From Brevibacterium paucivorans (GTDB taxonomy: Bacteria > Actinomycetota > Actinomycetes > Actinomycetales > Brevibacteriaceae), in contig NZ_JAFBCP010000001.1 in NCBI RefSeq assembly GCF_016907735.1, positions 434,001 to 498,000 on the forward strand: a stretch of 64,000 nt of DNA, in the 5' to 3' direction. Below, one piece after another: positions 45,920 to 55,061 of the stretch; the first letter of the stretch is position 1, and each line of letters opens with the position of its first letter. A program made the translations under genes and the position numbers. The notes beneath the pieces were generated by a model. The model was not told the DNA's origin. It ran no database searches and saw nothing but the letters and a program-made list of their open reading frames with translations.

Positions 45920-45937
45920 ATCACCATAAATGGTGAT
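45920..45937. promoter_or_regulatory. palindrome upstream of hpf
   Basis: ATCACCAT (45920-45927), two bases, ATGGTGAT (45930-45937): an exact 8-bp inverted repeat 29 bases before the hpf GTG and within the last bases before the comF stop at 45941. It could be an operator for the hpf promoter or the start-proximal part of a comF terminator. Confidence 0.4.
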
Positions 45938-45940
45938 AGT

Positions 45941-46642
45941 TCATTCTTCCCTATTTTCTTCGCAGTTTCTATTATCTGAGCCCGTAATCCCGATACTCGC
46001 AACAGCAGTGACATCTATGTGGGATTCGCGCAAAACTCGCGCTGACTCCGCCACGGTCGCTCCGGTCGTCACAATGTCGTCCACGATGATCACCCGAACA
46101 TCCCGCGGCCACTTGGCAACGACCTCGGGGTGGGAAATACGGTGCGTCCCCCGCACGTTCCGGCGCCTCCCGTGCGCCCCGGAACCCACCTGATCGCCAC
46201 GGCCACGGACCGCCAACACCGGGGCGACGCGCAGTGGAAAACCGTCGCGGATGAAGTGTTCGGCGGCATTGCGGGCAAGCACCTCCACGTGGTTGCCCCC
46301 GCGTTTCCGTGCCGAGGTGACCCGGGCCGGGACTGGAACCACGAGTACCGGCGCCGAACTTACAGGAGCGTCGTCCAAAGCGCTTGCTATTGCACGCGCA
46401 AGCATGAGACCCAGAACTGGGCCCAAATCGCGACGGTCGTGTTCTTTGTAGTTGACGAGAACATTCCGCATCACACCCTCGTACGGCCCTGCCCCATAGG
46501 CTTTGACGGTTCCGTACCGTGGCATGGAGGAGATTGGGTCGGTGTCGAGGCTTCTGACGCAAGCCCTGCACAGGGACACAGTTTCACAACCGCACCCGCC
46601 GCATGCGCGCGGAATCAGAAGGTCGACAAACTCCGAGAGCAT
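45941..46642 (-). CDS. comF: ComF-family phosphoribosyltransferase-like protein
   Basis: A 233-residue ComF-type protein. The N-terminal zinc ribbon is CGGCGCETVSLCRACV; the middle has YGAGPYEGVMRNVLVNYKEHDRRDLGPVLG; the PRPP-binding signature is VRVIIVDDIVTTGATVAESARVL. ComF homologues act in DNA uptake in competent bacteria, but most actinobacterial copies have unproven roles. It is a candidate to consider with the over-represented octamer described in the findings. It starts 3 bases after the lpqB stop, in the mtrAB-lpqB operon. Confidence 0.9.
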   Translation of the reverse strand: MLSEFVDLLIPRACGGCGCETVSLCRACVRSLDTDPISSMPRYGTVKAYGAGPYEGVMRNVLVNYKEHDRRDLGPVLGLMLARAIASALDDAPVSSAPVLVVPVPARVTSARKRGGNHVEVLARNAAEHFIRDGFPLRVAPVLAVRGRGDQVGSGAHGRRRNVRGTHRISHPEVVAKWPRDVRVIIVDDIVTTGATVAESARVLRESHIDVTAVASIGITGSDNRNCEENREE

Positions 46643-46645
46643 GTG

Positions 46646-48322
46646 TCACCCGGGGTAGGCGGGGTCCCTGATGTCGGAGTCCAGGAGGCGTTGCCACGAT
46701 CCGGATGTGTATGTGAAGAGTTCCCCGTTGCGCGTGCCCACGCGGACTGACGAGGTGTCCCCGCCCGAGGTGATCGAAACCCCTTCTGACACCGTTCCCA
46801 GCGCTTCCGAGGTTCCGCTTACCTTCTGAATGTATGGCTGGGCGGGTTCTTCTGCAGTGCGCGCTGCCAGCATGGCGAGGTCTTGCGTACCCGCCCATGA
46901 GACGTCTTCAATTTTCTTGAATCCCGTTGCGACTTTAAGCGTTGAGTCGCCGGTGAGTTTGGTGGGTTTGTTGTCACCATCGCGCGAAATACCCACGACG
47001 TCCATACGGGATTGATCCTTTGAACGGGATAGGACGATGATTCGGGTTCCGTCTGGCGAGACTCGCACGGCACGAACGTCTTTGTTGTTGACGAACGAAA
47101 GCTTGATGCGTGCGAGTTCGCCCGATGAGCGGACGGCAAGAAGGTCACTCCCGTCGCGGTCGACAGTCCATACCCAGCCAAACCGGTCGAAGCTGGGCCC
47201 AACGAAGTTGCGGCCCACAAGAATTTGGTTGGATGACCCGTTTTCTCGGTCAAAGAAATTGATCTCTTTGTTCGTTTTGCTCAGCCACGCGATCGATTGC
47301 CCGTCCGTGCTCACGGCTGGCGATTTGCCACCGTCCATGCGCGGAGATTTGTCAATGCTCTTGCGTTCGTTTCCGCTGAGTAAGACCAGGGAGTCTTGCG
47401 AAATCGCGACGGCAATGTTTTCGGCCGTGGTCTTCGTGCTTGCCGGCACCCCGCTGGTGAGCGAAGCGTCGGGAGTCTGGAGTTCAAGCGAAGTCACGGA
47501 CCCCAACGACAGAAGTGTCGTTTCAAGTTGAGTGAAGATCCGTTCTCGCGTTTTGCTGTCCAAGCCGGTTGCGCTTAGTCCCACATCGGCTTGACCGTCG
47601 TGGGTTGTGACCGACTGCGGTGTCAACGAGGTGTTGTCCGGGATGGGCGAGACAACTGCACCGGCCAGATAGCTGGCGGGCCCGTCCAGCGTTGCTCGCA
47701 CCATGTCCGTTGCTGTTGAGGAGGTGCGGAGGAACCACCGCAGGTCTGGGACCAGGTAGTTGAAGTCGGGCGTGTAGAAGTGCAGGGGCAACGGGCGGAA
47801 CATGTTGTCGAAGTTGGTGCGGGACACCAGGAGCCCGTCGGGTGCTTCTGAGATGCGCCACTCACCGTTGACTTGGCGTAGGTGGAATTCCATGGTGGCC
47901 GAGGTGTCGGCCTCGTTTTCGTGAAAGACTCCCCTTTCGTCGAGTCCCGCGCTAACGGGGATCTCGAAAGACACTGTCTGTGAGTCGGTTGCGATGTTGG
48001 TAGTGACCGAATCCAGGCTGACTTCGCGTTTCACAATTTTGACGCTTGAAGTTGGGTTCCACTCTGCTGCCAGTGAGTCGGTGAGGAATGACCGGGCAAC
48101 ACTGAAGTTGTTGTTGAAGCTCGCACCTGCGGTGATAAAGCCGCGCACGATCGCGTCTGGCCCGTCGCCGGGTTTGGGTCCTTCTGCGTCGACGCGAGTT
48201 TGGGCGCCTGATTCGGGGTCAACGGTAATGGTTCCCACTTGGCTGTCGGAAGGGATGCGGGCGCACGCGCTGACGCCTGCCAGCAGGACAATACAGGCGA
48301 GTACTGCAAACAATCGGCGCAT
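46646..48322 (-). CDS. lpqB: lipoprotein LpqB (MtrAB accessory)
   Basis: A 558-residue lipoprotein: signal MRRLFAVLACIVLLAGVSAC with lipobox VSAC (Cys at residue 20). A GerMN-like domain is at about 50-310 (MEFHLRQVNGEWRI, MVRATLDGPASYLAGAVVSPIPDNT), and a beta-propeller C-terminal part has repeated KSPAVSTDGQSIAWLS and VRAVRVSPDGTRIIVLS units. LpqB modulates the MtrB sensor. Its ATG shares one base with the mtrB stop. Confidence 0.93.
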   Translation of the reverse strand: MRRLFAVLACIVLLAGVSACARIPSDSQVGTITVDPESGAQTRVDAEGPKPGDGPDAIVRGFITAGASFNNNFSVARSFLTDSLAAEWNPTSSVKIVKREVSLDSVTTNIATDSQTVSFEIPVSAGLDERGVFHENEADTSATMEFHLRQVNGEWRISEAPDGLLVSRTNFDNMFRPLPLHFYTPDFNYLVPDLRWFLRTSSTATDMVRATLDGPASYLAGAVVSPIPDNTSLTPQSVTTHDGQADVGLSATGLDSKTRERIFTQLETTLLSLGSVTSLELQTPDASLTSGVPASTKTTAENIAVAISQDSLVLLSGNERKSIDKSPRMDGGKSPAVSTDGQSIAWLSKTNKEINFFDRENGSSNQILVGRNFVGPSFDRFGWVWTVDRDGSDLLAVRSSGELARIKLSFVNNKDVRAVRVSPDGTRIIVLSRSKDQSRMDVVGISRDGDNKPTKLTGDSTLKVATGFKKIEDVSWAGTQDLAMLAARTAEEPAQPYIQKVSGTSEALGTVSEGVSITSGGDTSSVRVGTRNGELFTYTSGSWQRLLDSDIRDPAYPG

Positions 48323-49998
48323 CAGCTGTCCTCCTCTTCAACCACGATAGGGATACTGCCGGTGTGAACGCGAACAGAGCCGTCCGAGGTGGATGGTCCT
48401 GCCACAATTGACGCGCCTTGAACTCGGGCGTCGGCCGGAGGAAGTGGCAACGGTGAGCGGGTGATGGTGCTACCTGCCCGTCGGGGAATGGTGAGGCGGA
48501 AACAGGTTCCATCACCTTTGCGTGACCAGACTTGTAGCCACCCGTTGTGGAGGTGAGCGTCTTCCAGCGAGATCGCAAGCCCGAGTCCAGAACCGCCGAG
48601 CGTTCGCTTACGGGATGGGTCGGCTCGCCAGAACCGGTCGAAAACGTTTTCCAGCTGTTCGTCGGTCATTCCGATTCCGTGGTCGCGAACTGAAACGGCA
48701 ACCGCTTGGGCGTTGGACCCCACGTACACGTCGATCCGGTTTTCTTCACCGTGCTCTACCGCATTGACAACCAAGTTGTTGACGATTCGCGAAATACGGA
48801 TCCTGTCGGCTTCGGCCATCACCGGGGCGGAAGGAGCGTGAATGAGAATCTCCGTGTTCGCCTGGTCGGCAACCATCGACACACTTTCAACGACCTCGGA
48901 CACAATCTCTGTCATATCCACTGGCTTAGCCAGCAAATTCGCGGCACCAGCGTCGTGGCGAGAGATTTCAAGCAAGTCACCCAACAAGTTTTCGAAGCGT
49001 TCGACCTGCGAGTTGAGGAGTTCGGCTGACCGCCGCGTCGATTCGTCGAATTCGTCGCGTGACTCGAAGATCATGTCTGAAGCGATGTGGATCGTGGTCA
49101 GGGGCGTGCGGAGTTCGTGCGACACATCGGAGACGAACTGGCGTTGCAAAACAGTGAGTCGCTCCATGCGTTCAATCTGATCTTGCAAGTTGTCAGCCAT
49201 GTCATTGAATGACTGTGCGAGTGTCGCGATTTCGTCATGGCCGGAAACCGGCATGCGCTGGTTTAGATCGCCGTCAGCAATCTTGCGGGCCACCTCGGAC
49301 CCAGCTTTGACAGGAACCACGACAAACCGGGTGACCAGCCATGCAACGCCACCCACCAGAACAATGAGAACCACGCCTGACACTGCCAGCGCACGTTGCA
49401 CAAAATCCAGGGTGCCTTGTTCTTCTTTGAGGTCGGCAACCGTATAAAGAACGAAATCGCCTTGCCCGTTGACGGTGAGACGCTGCGCGACGATCAGGCC
49501 TGGGCCCTCCGTACCTTCCAGCTGAACAGACTGGAACTTCTGGTATCCCGCAGGTGATTCACGGATCGATTCGCGCAACTCCGGGCTGATGTCCGAAACG
49601 GAGATCGGCTCATACCCCGTTGTGATGGCAACGAGGGGCGGTACTTTTGAGTTTCCGACTGGTTCAAGTGCGATGGACTGCAGTTGCAAGGACGAACGCG
49701 ACAACATTGAACGCAGTTGCGCGTTGAGCGCGTCGGCTGCCTCTTGCGAATCGGACAAGCCCGACAAGGCTTCCAGTTCAGCCACATAACCGTTGGTTGT
49801 GGCAGACACGTCTGACTGTTTGGACTCAAACAGTCCACGGGCGATCTGTTGCGACAAATACGCACCCACCCCGTAGATTGCGACGATGGTGAACACGATG
49901 GTCACCGATACGACGCGAACCTGAAGCGAATGCGTAAAGGTCCGAACTACCCACCGAAACAGGATCCGGATCCACGCCTGAACCCGGCGCCAACTCAC
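48322..49998 (-). CDS. mtrB: sensor histidine kinase MtrB
   Basis: A 558-residue membrane kinase. Membrane helices lie at about 28-48 and 205-228 with an extracellular domain between, then HAMP, the HisKA box FVSDVSHELRTPLTTIH with phospho-acceptor H294, N-box RIVNNLVVNAVEHGE, G1 VRDHGIGMTDEQ and G2 GGSGLGLAISLEDAHLHNG. A Pro/Ser-rich tail of about 65 residues ends VVEEEDS. MtrB controls cell-wall hydrolases and osmotic responses with MtrA. The start overlaps the mtrA stop by four bases. Confidence 0.95.
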   Translation of the reverse strand: MSWRRVQAWIRILFRWVVRTFTHSLQVRVVSVTIVFTIVAIYGVGAYLSQQIARGLFESKQSDVSATTNGYVAELEALSGLSDSQEAADALNAQLRSMLSRSSLQLQSIALEPVGNSKVPPLVAITTGYEPISVSDISPELRESIRESPAGYQKFQSVQLEGTEGPGLIVAQRLTVNGQGDFVLYTVADLKEEQGTLDFVQRALAVSGVVLIVLVGGVAWLVTRFVVVPVKAGSEVARKIADGDLNQRMPVSGHDEIATLAQSFNDMADNLQDQIERMERLTVLQRQFVSDVSHELRTPLTTIHIASDMIFESRDEFDESTRRSAELLNSQVERFENLLGDLLEISRHDAGAANLLAKPVDMTEIVSEVVESVSMVADQANTEILIHAPSAPVMAEADRIRISRIVNNLVVNAVEHGEENRIDVYVGSNAQAVAVSVRDHGIGMTDEQLENVFDRFWRADPSRKRTLGGSGLGLAISLEDAHLHNGWLQVWSRKGDGTCFRLTIPRRAGSTITRSPLPLPPADARVQGASIVAGPSTSDGSVRVHTGSIPIVVEEEDS

Positions 49999-50675
49999 TG
50001 GCTGTGACCAGCCTTGTAACCCACACCTCGGACGGTGACGACGATGTCAGGCTTTTCCGGGTCCTTTTCAATCTTGGACCGCAAACGCTGCACGTGAACA
50101 TTCACCAAACGCGTGTCAGCCGCGTGACGGTAGCCCCACACTTCTTCAAGCAGGGTTTCACGCGAGAACACCTGCCACGGTTTCCTGGCCAAGGCCACCA
50201 GAAGTTCAAACTCAAGTGGCGTGAGGCTCACTGGTTTGCCGGCCTTTTCCACCGTGTGACCGGCAACGTCAATCGCCACGTCACCCACCTTCAGAATCTC
50301 TGGTGCCGACGGTTCGCTCATGCGGAGGCGGGCACGCACACGGGCCACGAGCTCTTTGGGCTTAAACGGTTTAGGAACGTAGTCATCTGCGCCGGATTCA
50401 AGGCCTTTAACGACATCCACGGTGTCGGACTTGGCCGTCAGCATCACAATAGGAACGCCCGACTCTTCACGGATTTCACGGCAGACTTCTAAGCCGTCTT
50501 TTCCGGGCAACATGAGGTCTAACAGAATGAGGTCGGGACGCACGGATCGGAATGCTTCCAGGGCACCGTCACCTGTTGCGCAAAAGTGGGGTTCAAATCC
50601 CTCACTTTTCAAAACGATACCGATCATTTCAGCAAGGGCGGTGTCGTCGTCTACGACCAAGATTCGAGCGTTCAT
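49995..50675 (-). CDS. mtrA: response regulator MtrA
   Basis: A 226-residue OmpR-family regulator starting MNARILVVDDDTALAEM. The receiver has acidic D9-D11, phospho-acceptor D53 (LILLDLMLPG) and conserved T/K (VMLTAKSD, DYVPKPF); the C-terminal winged helix has LTPLEFELLVALARKPWQVFSRETLLEEVWGYRHAADTRLVNVHVQRLRSKIE. GACAAT is at 50687-50682, exactly six bases before ATG 50675, suggesting a leaderless mRNA; the upstream TTG at 50690 is not needed. Confidence 0.96.
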   Translation of the reverse strand: MNARILVVDDDTALAEMIGIVLKSEGFEPHFCATGDGALEAFRSVRPDLILLDLMLPGKDGLEVCREIREESGVPIVMLTAKSDTVDVVKGLESGADDYVPKPFKPKELVARVRARLRMSEPSAPEILKVGDVAIDVAGHTVEKAGKPVSLTPLEFELLVALARKPWQVFSRETLLEEVWGYRHAADTRLVNVHVQRLRSKIEKDPEKPDIVVTVRGVGYKAGHSQ

Positions 50676-50876
50676 ACCCCTATTGTCCAATACTGTGCGC
50701 GCGTTCCCAATTGTTTGCGTGTTTTCGCGTGTGCGGGAACATTTTGCGCCAACATTTTACAGTGTCTCAAGTGACATTCACCTGAGTGGTTCCACCTGCG
50801 TCTACGCTGAAAGTGCGCATGAAAAGTTTGTGTAACCTTGAGGTGGATCTGTCAGTGACACGTGTGAGGAGGCGAC

Positions 50877-52010
50877 ATTTTTCATTCGCAGAACTCCTCG
50901 TGGACTGTCACGACGGACTGGCGAACTGGTCGCCATACGTACGAAGTTCCCACACGGCTCTCTGATGCGTGGACTCCCCCAGTTGCAGCAGGCACAATTC
51001 CTAAGCGCCCCCTGACGTTGGGAGAAGTTCTAGACTGCAGTGTGCGCCTCATGCGCACGGCACCAGCGGTGAATTTTGGTTTGCCGATCATCGTGTCCAC
51101 TCTGCTCGCGCTTCTTGCAGGCGCAATTGGCGCGGCCATCTTGGCCTTCACGTTCGACTTCCTCATCACCATTTCTCAAAACGACGATGCCGCCAACGGT
51201 GTGTTTGTCATTGTTGAAAGCTTAACCGCGGTGTTGTCGCTTGCCTCCCTGGCCATTATTCAGTTCTTCGCAGGAATCGCCGCCACGTCCGCGCGTGATG
51301 CTTTCGACGGAAAGAAAGTGACGCTGGCACTGGCGTGGAAACGGTCCCGAGGTCGTCGCTGGGCGCTCATCGGAATGACCGTTTTGATGGTGAGTGGTTT
51401 TGGAGTGTCAGCCGGCGTTTTCTTTGCTCCGTCGATCATTCTCGCGCTAACAGTGAACGAGATCATGGGTGTTTTGGCGTTCTTTGTGGGCGGTTTGATC
51501 TGGGCGGTGCTCATCGCGTTCTTCTTGATCAAGTTCGCGTTTGTGGGCCCCCTCATCACATATGAACGGCTGCCATTGAAAGACGCGGTCAAGCGGTCAT
51601 GGAAACTCACGAATAAAGGTTTTTGGCGGATCCTGGGCGAACTGGCGTTGGGATATTACTTGTCCAGCCACGTGGTTCAAATCATGATCACGCCGGTTAT
51701 GATTCTCTTTCCGATCGTCATGATCATTCTCACCATTGCAACTGGCTTCCAGTCCGCGGCGTTTGAAACAGTGGTTCTTGTCATATTCGGACTGTTTTTC
51801 ATCGCTCTGACTATTGCAGTGTCTGGGCTCATGCTGGGCTATTGGTCAGCGCTTGTGGTGGTTGTGTTTTTCGACCAAAAGATGCGCCTTGAAGGGTTCG
51901 ACCTGGTGATGTTGCGCGAAGCTGAAGATGAGATTCGAGCCCGTACACGCAACGAGGGTGAGTCGGTGACAAAAGATCAGTGGCTAGCGATTCCGCAGGA
52001 GGCCACGTGA
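50877..52010 (+). CDS. polytopic membrane protein (GPDPase membrane-domain-like), probable ATT start
   Basis: A membrane protein with six or seven helices (LLALLAGAIGAAILAFTFDF to GLMLGYWSALVVVVFF), like the glycerophosphoryl diester phosphodiesterase membrane-domain proteins that open this kind of cluster. The family-typical entry PPVAAGTIPKRPLTLGEVLD begins upstream of the first standard start codon in frame (TTG 51018). The frame stays open back to a TGA at 50865-50867, just before a strong ribosome-binding site GAGGAGG (50866-50872). The only plausible start in between is ATT 50877, giving 377 residues. It is divergent from mtrA and overlaps the DUF4129 start (GTGA). Confidence 0.7.
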   Translation: MFHSQNSSWTVTTDWRTGRHTYEVPTRLSDAWTPPVAAGTIPKRPLTLGEVLDCSVRLMRTAPAVNFGLPIIVSTLLALLAGAIGAAILAFTFDFLITISQNDDAANGVFVIVESLTAVLSLASLAIIQFFAGIAATSARDAFDGKKVTLALAWKRSRGRRWALIGMTVLMVSGFGVSAGVFFAPSIILALTVNEIMGVLAFFVGGLIWAVLIAFFLIKFAFVGPLITYERLPLKDAVKRSWKLTNKGFWRILGELALGYYLSSHVVQIMITPVMILFPIVMIILTIATGFQSAAFETVVLVIFGLFFIALTIAVSGLMLGYWSALVVVVFFDQKMRLEGFDLVMLREAEDEIRARTRNEGESVTKDQWLAIPQEAT

Positions 52011-52651
52011 TTCACGCGTTAGTATTCACTCTGACTCCAGGCCGTGATGAGGCACGCAGGTGGGCCGAAAAAGAATTATCAAAACCGGAGTACCGCGATT
52101 CAGACGTGTCGTTCTTTGAACGGATTGGGCGTGCCATTCAGCGCCTGTTCAATGATGCACTGGACAAAGCGTTTGACCTCAACAACCCGTGGTTCATCAT
52201 TGTGTTTGGCCTGGTCATCGTGGGAATTGTTGTGTTCTTCGTGTGGCGGGCTAACCGTGGAACCGGAGACGCCTTCTCCCCGCAGTTGTTCGACAAGACC
52301 CACACCGTTGAGGTTGAAAACCCCGACACGTACCGGAAGCGTGCTGCTGATGCAGCGTCCAAGGGCGATTGGAATACCGCAGTTCAAGAGATGGTACGTG
52401 CCAGTGTCGCCCATTTGGCTCGAACAGGGGCTATCGAACTCAAAGCGTCCGCAACTACGCATGAACTCACAATGACGGCCGCCACGACCTATCCGCACTT
52501 GGAACATGACTTGAGCGAGGCCTCGAACTTGTTCGATGCTGTGAGCTTTAGCACCTATCACGCAAGCCAAGAAGACTACGCGTTCACGCAAGCGGTTGAT
52601 TCCAAAGTCCGGCAAGTAACCAAACCGAGCCTCGAGAAGGTCGACGCATGA
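52007..52651 (+). CDS. DUF4129-domain membrane protein
   Basis: A 214-residue protein from GTG 52007 (overlapping the previous stop, AGGAGG upstream). It has RRWAEKELSKPEYRD, one membrane helix (NPWFIIVFGLVIVGIVVFFVWRANR) and a cytoplasmic helical DUF4129 domain (AASKGDWNTAVQEMVRASVAHLARTGAIELKASATTHEL, then EASNLFDAVSFSTYHASQEDY). DUF4129 proteins accompany MoxR/DUF58 systems in the envelope. Confidence 0.85.
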   Translation: MIHALVFTLTPGRDEARRWAEKELSKPEYRDSDVSFFERIGRAIQRLFNDALDKAFDLNNPWFIIVFGLVIVGIVVFFVWRANRGTGDAFSPQLFDKTHTVEVENPDTYRKRAADAASKGDWNTAVQEMVRASVAHLARTGAIELKASATTHELTMTAATTYPHLEHDLSEASNLFDAVSFSTYHASQEDYAFTQAVDSKVRQVTKPSLEKVDA

Positions 52652-53847
52652 GCGCACATCTTGACGTCGCAGTGCGCGGAACAGTGGGTGACACCTCGGC
52701 GAGCGCAGGACAGAGAATCGTTGCCTTCGGAAAGTCCGCAGTGGTGTGGATTGTGGTGGTTGCGCTCGTCCTCATTGCCGCAATCATTGGTTTTCTGACC
52801 TCTACCGACCCTGGCGAAGACCGTAATCTACACTATGACAACACCGGCGAAGACGGCACCGCGGCACTTGCAGGAGTGCTTCGATCTCACGGAGTGAAAG
52901 TCTCGACGACCGAAGATTACGACACGGCACTTGCAGCCGCTCAAGACGCTGACACCACGCTTTTCGTTCTCAACGCACATGTCGCAGGTCAGGCCCAACG
53001 CAACAAGATCCGCGACGCTGTACAGACACATGGTTCACATGTCGCGTTGGTCAACCCTGGGTACGAAGTCGCAGGCTACACCTCTCATGTGTCTTTTGAG
53101 ACCGGCTCCATGTACTCGAATACCCACCCAGAGCCGTCGTGTGATTTTGGCCCCGCAAGCAGAGCGGGAAAAGTCGAACGTAGCGGTGCTGGTTATCGTG
53201 TTCTTTCTGACAAAGACTACGAAGGTTGCTACCCCATGGACGGGGACGCCTATTCGCTTATTCACACGCCAGAAGGAAAAGGATCCGTCACAGTATTGGG
53301 CGAAAGCTCGTGGGTAAAAAACACGAATCTTCGCGAAGACGGCAACGCCGCCCTGTCAACAGGTGTGGCTGGTTTGAAGCCCAAAGTGGTCTTTTATTAT
53401 GCGATGTACGACTTCGACGAGCCCGACCCGCTCAGCACTGTCCCGGGCTGGTTCTACATGACCCTTCTGTGGCTCCTGCCCATTGGTCTTGTCGCAGTCA
53501 TCTGGGCCGGACGCAGGTTCGGCCCATTGGCGGTCGAAACGCTTCCGGTCACCGTACCGCCGATCGAAACCGTCACCGGTCTAGCTGGGCTCATGCACCG
53601 CACAGGCAACCGTGCAGAAGCACTTAGGATTCTTCGCGCATCGGCGCTCGTCAAGATGGGTCGCACACTGGCAGTTCCAGCCAATGCGGAAAGTGCCGAG
53701 GTGTGCCAGGCTGTCGCTGACCGTACAGGGGTCGGTTACGCCGAACTCGAGTACCTTTTCATCACTGCTGTCCCCGAAAACGACGCACAGCTATCCGATC
53801 TTGCAACTCGAATCGCGAATATCGAAAGAGAGGTCCGCGCACTATGA
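52648..53847 (+). CDS. DUF4350-domain membrane protein
   Basis: A 399-residue protein: membrane helix VVWIVVVALVLIAAIIGFLTS near residues 30-52, an extracytoplasmic DUF4350 domain (YDNTGEDGTAALAGVLRSHGVKVSTTEDYDTAL, TLFVLNAH), a second helix WFYMTLLWLLPIGLVAVIWAGRRFGPL near 270, and a helical tail with MHRTGNRAEALRILRASALVKMGRTL. It is translationally coupled to its neighbours on both sides (ATGA). Function unknown beyond its MoxR-cluster membership. Confidence 0.85.
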   Translation: MSAHLDVAVRGTVGDTSASAGQRIVAFGKSAVVWIVVVALVLIAAIIGFLTSTDPGEDRNLHYDNTGEDGTAALAGVLRSHGVKVSTTEDYDTALAAAQDADTTLFVLNAHVAGQAQRNKIRDAVQTHGSHVALVNPGYEVAGYTSHVSFETGSMYSNTHPEPSCDFGPASRAGKVERSGAGYRVLSDKDYEGCYPMDGDAYSLIHTPEGKGSVTVLGESSWVKNTNLREDGNAALSTGVAGLKPKVVFYYAMYDFDEPDPLSTVPGWFYMTLLWLLPIGLVAVIWAGRRFGPLAVETLPVTVPPIETVTGLAGLMHRTGNRAEALRILRASALVKMGRTLAVPANAESAEVCQAVADRTGVGYAELEYLFITAVPENDAQLSDLATRIANIEREVRAL

Positions 53848-55061
53848 CCACGCCTGAAAAGCCACAGACTCCCCCAAGTCAGCCACCTCAGGGTCAGCCT
53901 TATCAACAGCAAGCGCCACAGCACCAGCCGGCTCCCTACCAACAACCGGTGGCCCCAGATCACCCTCAAAACGTTGCGAACCACCAGCAGTTCCAACCTC
54001 AGGGTCAGCAGTTTCAGCCACAAGACCAGAGGCAGCCACAGGACCACGCGAACCACAATGCGTATCAGGAACAGTCTGAGCAACGCTGGGCGTCTGAACA
54101 CCAACTGGACCAAACCGACCATGAGCTTCGCGAACGCTTCGAGAAAGCGCGTGCTGAAGTGGGCAAGGCGGTTGTGGGTCAGACCGAGGCGGTTGAAGGG
54201 ATCATGGTTGCCCTCCTGTCCGGCGGGCACGTGCTTCTCGAAGGTGTCCCAGGTGTCGCTAAAACCTTGCTGGTCCGGTCGATCGCCGGTGCTCTTGACC
54301 TCGATTCGGCGCGTATCCAGTTCACTCCCGACCTCATGCCCGGCGACGTGACAGGGTCCATGATTTACAACGCGCAGACGTCGAGCTTCGAATTCCGCGA
54401 AGGCCCCGTTTTCACCAACATCCTCATCGCTGACGAAATCAACCGAACACCTCCCAAAACCCAGTCCGCGCTTCTCGAAGCGATGGAAGAACGCCAAGTG
54501 TCGGTTGACGGTCTCACCCGGAAACTCGACGAACCGTTCTTAGTTGCGGCCACTCAGAACCCGGTCGAATACGACGGAACGTACCCGTTGCCTGAAGCTC
54601 AGTTGGACCGTTTTCTTTTCAAGCTCATTTTGGACCTGCCGCTCCGTAACACCGAGGTTGAAATCCTCACCCGCCACGCGGCCGGCTTCAGCGCCCACGA
54701 CCTTTCACGCATCGAACCGACGCTGAACCGCGACACCATTCTGGAAGCCAGCCAACGCGCCCAAAACGTGTACTGCGCACCAGAAGTTCTTGAGTACATT
54801 GTGGACTTGGTGCAGGCCACTCGCCGCGCACCGTCGTTCGCCCTGGGGGTCTCTCCCCGAGGTGCCACCCGCCTTCTCGCTGCCACTCGCTCGCGTGCGT
54901 GGTTGCACGGTCGCGCGTTCATCACACCCGACGATGTCAAGGCGCTCATGGGTATTACGTTCCGTCACCGCGTCCAGTTGCGCCCTGAGGCTCAAATGGA
55001 CGGTATTGGGATTGACCAGGTACTCGACTCGATTGTGTCGACCGTGGCGGTACCCCGCTAA
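53844..55061 (+). CDS. MoxR-family AAA+ ATPase
   Basis: A 405-residue MoxR ATPase, a chaperone-like AAA+ protein that works with DUF58/vWA partners. Walker A is LEGVPGVAKTLLVR, Walker B/helix insert ILIADEINRTPPKTQSALLEAMEERQ, sensor I VAATQNPVEYDGTYPLPEAQLDRF. The first about 95 residues are an unusual Gln/Pro/His-rich low-complexity segment that ordinary MoxR proteins (about 320 residues) lack. The stop shares one base with the DUF58 start. Confidence 0.93.
   Translation: MTTPEKPQTPPSQPPQGQPYQQQAPQHQPAPYQQPVAPDHPQNVANHQQFQPQGQQFQPQDQRQPQDHANHNAYQEQSEQRWASEHQLDQTDHELRERFEKARAEVGKAVVGQTEAVEGIMVALLSGGHVLLEGVPGVAKTLLVRSIAGALDLDSARIQFTPDLMPGDVTGSMIYNAQTSSFEFREGPVFTNILIADEINRTPPKTQSALLEAMEERQVSVDGLTRKLDEPFLVAATQNPVEYDGTYPLPEAQLDRFLFKLILDLPLRNTEVEILTRHAAGFSAHDLSRIEPTLNRDTILEASQRAQNVYCAPEVLEYIVDLVQATRRAPSFALGVSPRGATRLLAATRSRAWLHGRAFITPDDVKALMGITFRHRVQLRPEAQMDGIGIDQVLDSIVSTVAVPR

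Noticed and set aside
51018..51020. TTG 51018 as start of the membrane protein before DUF4129
   Set aside because: No ribosome-binding site, and family-like sequence continues upstream in the same frame to a strong ribosome-binding site at 50866-50872.
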